Assembly (NCBI GenBank): GCA_013398615.1
Contig: VZSR01000393.1
Coordinates: 384,711-448,710, forward strand
Direction of reading: 5' to 3'
Length of the DNA: 64,000 nucleotides
Source: Brachypodius melanocephalos
Lineage: Eukaryota > Chordata > Aves > Passeriformes > Pycnonotidae
Each line of letters starts with the position of its first letter. Position 1 is the stretch's first letter. Positions 36,431 through 44,822 of the stretch are shown here, in pieces. Made by a program: the position numbers and the translations under genes. The notes under the pieces were generated by a model. That model had not been told where the DNA came from. It did no database searches and saw only the letters and a program-made list of their open reading frames with translations.

Positions 36431-37780
36431 GAGGAACAACTTTGAAGCAAAATGTTTTTCCAAGGCAGCAAATATGGCTTTCTGGACAGGACTCTCAGCA
36501 AGAATGGTTGTTATGTTTAACACATAAAATGGGGGTGAGAGCTCTGGTTCTGTGGGTTCTGCGGGGAGATCAGGTCCTCCCCTGGAGACATGACCTGGCT
36601 GCCAGGGGCGCAGGAGGCAGGGGTGGGCCAGATTTGCATAGGGCTGTGGGGAATTTTTAGGGATCCATGAGCATATCCCGCTGCTCGCTGCCCAGCACAG
36701 GGGGACTGGGCCAAGGCTCTGCGGTGCCGGAGGCTGACGGAGCACGAGGGGCTGATGTATGGGGAGAGCTAAAAAAAAGTTCCAGGCTATCTTTTAAAAT
36801 CCAGGCTTTAAAATTATTGTTGGGAGGGGGGAGATCCAGCTTAGAAAAAGTCTCCATACTATCATCCACTTCCATAGCTGTGTGCTTCTTGGAAATGCGT
36901 CTGAAGAATCAGAACAAAGCATGGAAGGCCAGAGTCCTTGAAGGAGCTCCAAATGATAAAGTCTGCCATTCATTTTAAACACTGCGTGCATTGTGGAAAC
37001 ACAGGTCAATTTGAAGGCATTTGTCAGATTTCCAGTTCCCTCTGCTCCTTTGCAATGGAAATTTGCAATCAAATCCCTGTGCTGGAGTTAGGATGTCTGC
37101 CTTGATCAGTCTGTATGACTCTATGCCCAAAGCAGTGGCCAGGTAAGCTAGCTTTTGCTTTGGAAAGTTTGTCTGTGTCGAGTTGAGCAGGAGAAGGGGG
37201 GAAGGTTGCAGGGAATGGAGCTGGAGCAGATGTGTTTGTCCTGGGTTTGGAAGGGGGAAAGGGCGAGCAGGCGGCAGCGATGGATTGCACGGGGCTTGCT
37301 GAGCCGCAGGACTGAGTTGATGCCATTTAGAGACGCCCAGCAAGAAGCATGGAAAGGGATATTCCAGCAGCAGCACAGTCATTGTTGGGATGCAAAAATG
37401 CAGCACGGCTGGAGAGCCACACTGCTGAGCAATTTCAGCCAGAGAGCAGGGATTTCTTCTGGAGTCATGTTTGACTCCTCAGTTACTGGGGGGGCTGCTG
37501 CCCTTATTCCTGAGACATGAGGATGCTGGAGCAGAGAGACTATTGCTCTAGAAGAAATGCTGTAGGATTTGGGGAGGTTTGGGCTGGGGGGGATGTTCAA
37601 AGGAACATTTATTCTTTTGTCTCCATTATATTCCAGGGTTTTACCTGCTTATTAAAGGACACCGTGCTCTAGGCAGTAGTAGTGACAGGACCTCTGTGGG
37701 CTGTTCCAGCTGTCCCCAAACCTGGCAAGGCTGCTGCAGTCAGGCTGAGTAAACACCCCTCAGTCAGACAGCAGGTTTGT
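36431..37780. other. Non-coding stretch with strong G excess
   Basis: Line 37201-37260 has 27 G and 5 C, the strongest skew I counted. No exon or repeat family is recognised. Open frames near 37155-37520 lack any known motif. Confidence 0.45.
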
Positions 37781-38200
37781 AACATGCATTTGCTTGTTTT
37801 GCAGGCCGTAACGCGAGCGGATGTGTTTGCCATGGAAATAAACACTTGGAATACATCTATATGTTTCTTGGCTTTTTGAGAGAAATGAAGAAAAAAGTCT
37901 TGGCATTTAATTATGAGGCACTAACCTGATAAATATTGAACATCGTTTCTTTGTGAGCAGCTCCATGTGCTCAGAGTACTCTATGGATGTATTCCACAAT
38001 TGCACTTATTTAATGCCTGTATCACCTCGTGCCTATTGTATTTATGTTGTCATCAATGTCAGATTTTAATTAAACAATTAAATCACTGTCACAGTAATTT
38101 CCCTAGAAAACTATTTTAAATGAAAAATCCCACAATAAATGTTTGGGAACCATCTTAAAGGGAAAAAAGACGGAAATAAGTTACAAAATAAAATTACAGT
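37781..38200. promoter_or_regulatory. Candidate conserved non-coding block
   Basis: A long unique AT-rich stretch with GATTTTAATTAAACAATTAA near 38063, TTATTTAATGCCTG near 38007 and CACAATAAATGTTTGGG near 38131. Homeodomain and forkhead-type cores cluster here, and there is no simple repeat. Conservation is inferred only. Confidence 0.35.
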
Positions 38201-38600
38201 TCACCCAGAATTAGGGAAAAAAGCACGTTTTCAGCCTTGAGAATAATTCTGGACTACAGGGTGGTTTCCACAGAATTCAGAGTGTGTCAGCAGGGAGACC
38301 AAGACCTCTTGTCTTGTCTGGGGGCTGGTCTGGGTCTGTCAGGCGCAGCGGCTGCGCAGGGACCCCGGCCCAGGGCTGGCACTTCTGTGCTCACCTCCCT
38401 GCTGGGGCCAGGAGCAGTGACAGCAATGCAACCCTCTCATCTCAGTGCCAGCCAGGTACCAAATGCTCCTTAGAAAATAGTCCATCAGCCTTCTTTTCCT
38501 CTGAGTTATTTCTGAATTAAGCTGCAGATTTGCAGGAAAGTCTGCATTGAATTATTCACCAAGTTAAGCATCAGCACCAGCTCCACTTACTATATAGTAA
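38201..38600. other. Non-coding stretch
   Basis: No exon or repeat recognised. Confidence 0.35.
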
Positions 38601-38837
38601 CCACGTCCTCCACCCCTCTGTTGTAAGCAGATCTGACATAGCTTCTTTGCTGCAGTTAATCAAACAGTTCATCGTTATCTCTTTGTAAATATCTGCTCTT
38701 ATTCCTCCAAAACCTGTACTTTGCACAGAAAAATCACAAACCCGAGATGCAAAATTCATCAGACATGATATCTGCGGGAACGGCGCTCTCAGCCGCACAC
38801 CACGATATTACCTGTATTTAACATAAGCACATCTGAC
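38601..38837. promoter_or_regulatory. AT-rich block preceding a CpG island
   Basis: Unique sequence with CAGTTAATCAAACAG near 38654 and two separate TCTGACAT matches (38632-38639 and 38831-38838). The GACATCTGC string at the right end overlaps the CpG island. It may be one regulatory unit with that island. Confidence 0.3.
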
Positions 38838-39060
38838 ATCTGCGGCGACGTGAGCGGCGCGTATTGGAACCGGGGCCCGGGCTGCGATGGCAGCCACGTC
38901 CCCCGCAGCCATCCCCAGCGCCACCCGGCCACCAAAGCTGTCACTGCTGCCCCGGGAGGGCCGTGCCGAGCCAGCGGCCAGGGGGCTGGGCCCCGCTGTG
39001 CCCCCAGCACCCAGCCCCGGGGATCGCTCCCGCCCCAGCACCCTTCCTGCCGCGGCAATC
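38838..39060. promoter_or_regulatory. CpG island
   Basis: CpG is dense over about 220 bases (CTGCGGCGACGTGAGCGGCG near 38840, CCCCGCAGCCATCCCCAGCG, CCGGGGATCGCTCCCGCCCC). It lies within the G/T-skewed interval. No coding exon is recognised; it may be an alternative promoter or an enhancer. Confidence 0.5.
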
Positions 39061-40720
39061 CTGGACAGTGTTTCTTTTAGGTCCGTGCTACGTTTTTATT
39101 GGAATGCAGCTCTGCAGATTGGGTTATGGCTGGGTTGCGTGTGGTTTCTGTCAGCCCTGAAGTGTTTTACAGCTGGAGATGATTTGGGGTGGGGGGGAGG
39201 GGGCACATGCAGCCTGTCCACAGCCAGGTCTGATGTTCATCTGCTGCTGTCTCTCTAATTTTTTTCTCTGTCTCTCCATCAAAAGGTGAGGTTGGCACTG
39301 GAGGGGAGTGATGACGACAATGGCAACACCAGGTCCATCCCTTCCCGCTCCTCGTTGGAGTTTGGTTCTCCCCAAAGCAATTTGCCAGCTTTTCCCTTTT
39401 CCTGCTGTGGCCACAGCAAACCCAGGTACCTGGTGTGCTGTGCCTGGGCTGGCTGCAGACCCCGCTCTGGGGGGACTCCTGCCCCAGCCAGCTCCACTTG
39501 TGACTTCAAGGCACAAACCCTCTAACCTAAATTCAACCAGCAAACACCAAAGCACTCGCTCCATCAGTCCAGAGCCGTGGCAGAGTCTCCACAGCCCCCT
39601 TGGCTGGGCAGACCGTTGCCTGGACCCCTCCAGGGCCACCCACACTGTGCCCAGAGGCTCTGCCCTAGAAGGGCCTTGTCAGAGCATGTGCAACCAGAAA
39701 CACATATTTTATATATGGGAAAGGGGAAAATGGAAGAGATTGCACAGAACCCTCCTCTAAGCAGGAGAGGCTGTGCTGGAGGAAAGTATTGCTCATAATG
39801 ACACTTAAGCCCAGACACTTGAATGCTAAAGGTTAAACTTACATTCTTCAAGAAAGGGCTCCTTGCCAGCTTGAACTGTGTTGTGTGTTCACTATTGCCT
39901 CCTCCTCCTCTTCATCCACTGTCAATCCACTTTTGGTATGTGTTGAAATAACTGAGGTTTTGGGGTGGATTTTTTTCGTCCCCTAATGTCTGTTCTCTGT
40001 ACCAGTTCTCAGCCCTATGTCTGTCGCAGAGTTAAAAAAAAAATTAAAAGTCAGTTTAATGCCTGTACAAAAGTGTTTTTTTCTTAGCTGCAAACTACTG
40101 TAGCTCCAATTCATCAAAGCCCAGCCTCAGCATATGTTCTGTCCTCCAGTGACACCCAGTTCACAGAACACCATTCTCCACCTCCTGTCCTCAGCTAATA
40201 ACCAGAACCTACATTCTGACAATCAGACTAAAATTGGAATTAAAATATACATTGAAAGACTGATAGATACAGTAACAATAGGGTGGCAAAATCATTTTGG
40301 GGACAATGCCCATCAGGGCTGGAGACGAAACTGATGGCAATGCTTCCAAATGTTCAAGCCAAGGAAGAAGAAACAGGAGAATGCCCACCCAGGAGCAGCA
40401 CTTTAAGACAAATTTCAGTATAATATGAAGAAACAGACTTGCAGTTTGGATGCTGCATTTAGACCTTACTGATCAAAGAGCACCTTCTCCATATACTTTC
40501 ATACTTCTCCCCAGAGATATTTCCCATAAAAAAAGAATGGAAATAATATTACATTGTGCATGCCTTTTAAAGCAGCCTCTTTACACAGCCTCATGCAGGC
40601 TTTTCGTAGAGAATCAGTCAGGTGGAAGCACAGAACACGGATCCCTACATCTCAGCAGCAGCAGCAGGTAGAGGAGACCCAGACAGAAGGCTGGATCAAA
40701 GGCTTTGAGGAGGAGCATGG
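39061..40720. other. Non-coding stretch with a G-run cluster
   Basis: No exon recognised. At 39186-39203 runs of 4, 7 and 5 G separated by single bases form a G-quadruplex candidate. Line 39121-39180 has 22 G, 21 T, 9 C and 8 A, whereas 39541-39600 has the opposite bias, so the skew is not uniform. Confidence 0.4.
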
Positions 40721-40990
40721 AAAAGAGCCAGAGTGAGCTTCAGAAGTCAAATGCAATTTTTATTTGGGTTCAGAGATGATAAAAGGCCAGCGATGTTCAT
40801 TTTCCTACTTCCTGCAGCAAGGGAACGGGGGGCTGCAGGGCTCCGCAGCTCGCTGCAGTGTATTTCTTGGCACAGCCCTAATTGTATCTCCTGGTCCCAG
40901 TGGAAGTTCACGCTTTTTAATATCTCTTATTGCTTCTGCAATTGCTGCCACCAGTCAGCAATCACAAACAGGAAGCCGTGAGTCAGCAGA
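40721..40990. promoter_or_regulatory. Candidate conserved non-coding block
   Basis: Unique sequence with ATGCAATTTTTATTTGGG near 40750, GCCCTAATTGTATCTCC near 40876 and GTCAGCAATCACAAACAGG near 40954. TAATTG and forkhead-like cores suggest regulatory use; no comparison was possible. Confidence 0.3.
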
Positions 40991-41450
40991 GCCATAACCC
41001 GTGGGCTGACAGTGGCTGGAGGAGAGGGACGCTCCTGGAAAACACGGCAAGGGCCGAGCCGGCCAGGCCCCAGGGAATGGTGCCTGGGCAGGCCCGGGGA
41101 GCCCTGCAGAGCCTCAGTCCCTAATTCAGCCCTTCAGCTTACCCCAAAACCCGGCATAAAGGCCGTGTTGCCCTGGGCATGAGTGCCTTCAGAGAGGTTT
41201 CCCAAAGCTGGTCCCCAGTGCTCAGGGCAGTCATGGCAGGGTGAGAGCAGACAAGGACGCTGCATCCAGCTGCCTCTCTGTGCTCCAAAAGGCAGGGTTT
41301 TTACCCCATTAGGGAAAGGCAGGGCAGAGGAGGCAGCAGTGACCCCTCAGCTGGGATACGTCAGCATGACCCCCTTTTCACACCAGTGGCACCCACGGCT
41401 TGGCCACACCACGGCTCACGTAGCACGGGGAAGCAGATGATCTATTCCCA
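40991..41450. other. Non-coding stretch
   Basis: GC-moderate sequence with no exon or repeat recognised. Confidence 0.35.
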
Positions 41451-41760
41451 GCCTGGTTTCGTCTGTTTTCTAACTGTATTTAGCAGCGGGTTTACTCCAG
41501 ACTGAGCCTGCGTGAGTAAGTGTGTATGTAAGGGTTGAGGATTGGCTGCGGCAGGCAGAGGGTTTGCTGAAAGGCTTGTTAAGGAAGCACTACTGACCAT
41601 GCAATCCAATTACATAATGCTTCAAAAAATAACCGTGCTGGGAGTTGGGTCTGGGCAGCGCATTTTGGCAGCAGAAAGAGGTATCAAATGTCCATCTTCC
41701 AAACCAAAGGCTGACAGTGTATTTGTGCCACAATGTGACACTGCACCTCGGCCATAAACT
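41451..41760. promoter_or_regulatory. Candidate conserved non-coding block
   Basis: Unique sequence containing CCAATTACATAATGC near 41606, GAGGTATCAAATGTCC near 41679 and GTGCCACAATGTGACACTG near 41726. The last carries GTG(T)CAC-like symmetry. The regulatory role is inferred only. Confidence 0.3.
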
Positions 41761-42400
41761 GCTCTAAAGAGGAAACTTGCTTCCAGGGGAAATGCCTGCT
41801 GTTCCCTTTCAAGGCAGTGCTGCACCCTGCAGACCGACGTTATTTGAGTCCTTGTAAAATTACCACTAATCTCTGCACTCAGGATGCCTCGTGTTTTATG
41901 GGCACTCGTATGACGGCAGCTTTGTTTTCTGGGGGGAAAGCAGAGTGCTGAGCAGGGAGAAGCAGGCACCGGCTGTCAGCAGTGGCTCTGGGGGTTTTCC
42001 TCAGGTCCCTATCTTGCAGTTCCTCTCTCGCCACTCCACACAGGACAGACATACAGATGATGCACAGTATTTACTGGACAATGTCTGGAAAAAATACCCT
42101 GTCCTGCCTGAGAAAGATCCAGATCCAGATCCGGTCCCACTCCAGGCAGAGCCTGCATGGAGCTGTGCATCCCTTCTGCCGAGATGGATGCTGGTGGAGG
42201 GGACTGAAGGCTCAATTGAGCTCCAGGATGGCTCCATCCACACGTTGTTCGGGATGACAGGGATTCAGAGACCCTGTCTCCAAACCGCACTGCTAGCTTT
42301 TATCGTCGTTACTAATTTAACTGCTGCGCTGCTCCGAAGGCGTCGTAGAGAAGGCACATTTCTGGTGAATGAGGCAACAGCAAAGGAAGGATATTCTTAG
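41761..42400. other. Non-coding stretch with a short (GATCCA) repeat
   Basis: A 17-base GATCCA repeat lies at 42116-42132. A 169-codon frame (41891-42400) runs through the stretch but shows no known domain. No other feature recognised. Confidence 0.4.
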
Positions 42401-43120
42401 CCGCCGCGCAGCTGCCTGTACCTGAGCTGTGGGGCTCGGCTGCTGGGGATGCTGCATGAGCCGCGCCGGCCACAAGCGCCTGGCTCTGTCCCCCGTCCCC
42501 GCCTGGGCAGGGGGTGTCCCTCGGCCGGATCGCACCCCAGGCGCTGCCCACGCCGGGAGCCCCGCGGTGACACGGGCCAGCCGCGGCCGTGCGGCCGTGC
42601 CCGGGCAGCGGCGCGGGCGCGAAGGGGTTACGGGCGGCTCGTCCGGCCCGGCCCGCCCCGCCGCCTTGCCGGCGGTTCCCGGCTGTTCGCGGCTGTTCCC
42701 GGCTGTTTACCTGGCAGCGCCGGCCAGGGCCGCGCTGACATCACCGCCGCGCCCCCTCCCTCCGCCCCTGCCTCCCTCCCTTCCCTCCCTCGCTCCGGCC
42801 GGGCCCGCGGGGCTGCCGCCCGCCCTCACCCGGCCCGGTGCCCCGGCTCGTCCCGCCCGCGGCCCCACACCGGCCCCGGCCCTGGCACACGTGCTGCCCG
42901 GCGCTGCCCACCCACCTGGCTGCCACGTCGCAGCCGCGGGCCGGCCGGGAGCCACCATGCTGCCGCTGCTCCCCGCCGTCCCTCCGGCCCGGGCTGCGGC
43001 CTGCCCGGCCGGCCCGGGGGACACCGTGGGCCGCAGCCAGCGGCGCAGGTGCTCGCCCCTCCGGGGGCTGCTCGCTCCAGCCCGCGGCCGAGCTGCTCTG
43101 TGGATGCTTTCTTGGTGCAT
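42401..43120. promoter_or_regulatory. CpG island, second probable promoter
   Basis: A 700-base island with about 22 CpG in 42591-42705 alone and GC-rich sequence on both sides of it. The + strand is open from 42429 to 43163, but the translation is alanine-, proline- and arginine-rich filler typical of stop-poor GC sequence, and the - strand is open too. The skew to G and T seen since 33.5 kb fades beyond this island, so it may mark the end of the rightward unit or a further start. Confidence 0.6.
42671..42710 (+). repeat. Four tandem 10-base units in the island
   Basis: The units are GGCGGTTCCC, GGCTGTTCGC, GGCTGTTCCC and GGCTGTTTAC. Period 10 is exact and the copies differ by one to three bases from one another. 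Confidence 0.85.
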
Positions 43121-43163
43121 TTGGGCAGGGAGCCAAAGTATGCAGCTTAAAGGAAATGTTTAA
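42957..43163 (+). other. ATG in strong start context within the island
   Basis: GAGCCACCATG at 42949-42959 is close to the ideal vertebrate start context. It opens a 68-codon frame starting MLPLLPAVPPARAAACPAGP. The first residues are hydrophobic, like a weak signal peptide, but I recognise no family. It is in frame with an upstream open frame from 42429. A CAG followed by GTGCTC near 43050 could be a weak donor. This is a candidate first coding exon only. Confidence 0.15.
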
Positions 43164-43300
43164 TAAAGACACAGGAGCCTCAAACTGTTTATTTTTCCTT
43201 GCAGAAAGGTGGAGAGACGATGTCCCTGGAAAGGCCAGGCGCGGGCCGGGGGCCGAGCCGGGGCTGACACTGCCTCACCTCTCCCTCCCCTGACAGCCCC
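43121..43300. other. Right shore of the CpG island
   Basis: CpG density falls off. No exon, repeat or RNA gene recognised. Confidence 0.35.
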
Positions 43301-43470
43301 GGCCGCGGGGTCATAAACCGTGGGGGGAAAAGGCAGCCTATTAGTAACTCTATTAAGTCTCCATTAGTTAGGTGTGAACTCATTACTCTAATATACCTGG
43401 AGGTGGGATCCCACTTGCAGGACATTAGCGCTGCAATAAGCACGTTTACCACCCGAGCTGGACCGAGCGA
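43301..43470. promoter_or_regulatory. Homeodomain-core cluster beside the island
   Basis: Within 80 bases are CTATTAGTAACTC, CTATTAAGTCTCC, ATTAGTTAGGTG and ACTCATTACTCTAATATACC. That makes four or more ATTA/TAAT cores at roughly 15-20-base spacing. The block then returns to GGACATTAGCGCTGCAATAAG. Dense, spaced homeodomain cores suggest an enhancer, unverified. Confidence 0.4.
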
Positions 43471-43771
43471 GGGAGAGGATGGAGCAAAGGCGAGGAGCCT
43501 CTGGACACCTGGAGCAGCACCCGCTGCTGCGGCAGCACCGACGGAGATAGAGAGCTCCTCTCGCCACCCTGCCCTGGGGCAATGGAACCTGTCCCACACA
43601 GGCTCCCCCCCTGTCCCCGCGGTCGCTGGCCCTGTGACCAGTCCCTAAAGCAGCCCTGCAGACCTTCCCTTCCTGCAGCAGCGACAGGGCAGCCACAGAA
43701 ACACTCCCTGCTCATCTGCTCACCTGATGAGTGGCTGCACCATGGGAAGCTGCTCTCCCACCCTGCTGTAC
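43471..43771. other. Non-coding stretch
   Basis: No exon or named repeat recognised. Part of it may be further decayed CR1, as the right edge grades into one. Confidence 0.35.
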
Positions 43772-43960
43772 AATCAGTCATTCGGGTCGGAAAAGTTTCC
43801 CCAGCACTGCCAAGGACACCAGGAACCCCTGGCCCCAGGTGCCGTACCCACACAGCTTTAAAATCCCCTCCAGGGGTGATGACTCCATCACTGACCGGGG
43901 CAGCCTGAGCAGGGGCTGGACAGCACTTTCAGTGAAGACATTGTTCCTAATCACTAAATC
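43772..43960 (-). mobile_element. CR1 LINE fragment (first of a pair)
   Basis: The + strand reads CAGTCATTCGGGTCGGAAAAG, then CCAGCACTGCCAAGGACACC, CCTCCAGGGGTGATGACTCC, GGGGCAGCCTGAGCAGGGGC, TTTCAGTGAAGACATTGTTCC and TAATCACTAA. This is the antisense CR1 order (tail, AAGACC region, GGGATGGTGACTCCACC, GGCAGCCTG, TTTCAGTGAAGAAATTTTTCCTAAT). The element stops where a second CR1 tail begins at about 43966. Match by eye to family features. Confidence 0.8.
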
Positions 43961-43965
43961 ATAGC

Positions 43966-44135
43966 ATATCCTGAGCTGGAAGCAACCTCCAAGGAATACG
44001 GAGTGCAATGACAGGCCCTGCACAGGACAGATGCAAGAGTCCCACCACATGCCTGAGAGCTTTTTACAGCACTTCCTGAGTGCCCAGTCTCAACCTCCCC
44101 TTTGGCCTTTTCCATGTGTTGGCGCTTTGTGACGA
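43966..44135 (-). mobile_element. CR1 LINE fragment (second of a pair)
   Basis: AATCATAGCATATCCTGAGC, TGGAAGCAACCTCCAAGGAA, CAGGCCCTGCACAGGACAGA, TGCAAGAGTCCCACCACATGC and CTGAGAGCTTTTTACAGCAC mark a different CR1 subfamily. Its consensus reads ATCCTGAGTTGGAAGGGACCCA, then GGCCCTGCACAGGACA and CCATGTGCCTGAGAGC. It begins exactly where the first copy breaks off, in the same orientation. The right limit is uncertain; sequence to about 44135 (CAACCTCCCCTTTGGCC) still resembles CR1. Confidence 0.8.
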
Positions 44136-44650
44136 GAGCTGTTCCACTGTCTGCAGCTGAGCACCCTGCCAGCAACTCAGGCAAACTAAATAACCAGCTA
44201 TAGGAAATCAATTAATTAATAATAGATAGGATGCAGGAGGGGTTTGCTGACTTAGCACAATGAAAAATATGATTGTGTGTAGAAATCTGAAGACGTAGAA
44301 CCTTTTCTCCACCTTTTCAGTCAGCTTGAACGTGCCAAAGCCTCTTGCAGACAGGTACTGTTGGCCCTGCACTATCCATCTCCTCCCCATCCTTACTCAC
44401 GCTTCAAGGCTGCACAAAAGCACAGTCCATGCAGAACTCTACCCAAAACTAATTTTTAAGCCCATTTGTTCCTAAATAGTGCTAAACTGTACACAATCCT
44501 TGAAAAAAAAAAAAAGCTGTCCAAGAGCACACAAGTAAGATTTTAAAAATTATTTCAGGAGGGAGCATGATCTTGTTTCTAAGATCCTTGGCCAAAAAGA
44601 GTATAAAATTAATGGTATTAAGTGCCTAAAAATACTCTTGAGGATCTGGG
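44136..44650. other. Non-coding stretch
   Basis: Contains an ATTAATTAAT core (44211-44220). No exon or further repeat recognised. Confidence 0.4.
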
Positions 44651-44822
44651 AGTTGGAACAAGGGCTTGGATTCTATTCCTAGCTCTGCCACAGACTCACT
44701 GTCTGCAATGAAGGACCAGCCCAGCTCAGGACATGGGCTATGCTGGAAATGCCCAGAAATGCACTTCAGAGCTGACTCCCCCCACTTTTTGCCCTACTTT
44801 CCCAGCCTGTACAATGGGTACC
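44651..44822 (+). mobile_element. MIR-type SINE, diverged
   Basis: The segment GGCTTGGATTCTATTCC, AGCTCTGCCACAGACTCACTG and, after a divergent or inserted part, CTACTTTCCCAGCCTGTACAATGGG matches the MIR order: GGATTC(T)ATCCCAGCTCTGCCAC, then CACTCACTGTGTGACC, then CAGTTTCCCCATCTGTAAAATGGG. Bases of about 44705-44795 are poorly matched, so the copy is either disrupted or strongly mutated. Preserved MIR copies are expected at low number in birds. Confidence 0.65.

Noticed and set aside
38970..38990. GCCAGGGGGCTG resembling a CTCF core
   Set aside because: Fewer positions match than at 23378 and it lies in G-rich island sequence where such strings are expected.
42429..43163. 244-codon + strand frame through the CpG island
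   Set aside because: Composition is alanine, proline, arginine and glycine filler expected from stop-poor GC-rich DNA; the - strand is open over much of the same bases. Only the island and the ATG at 42957 were kept as leads.
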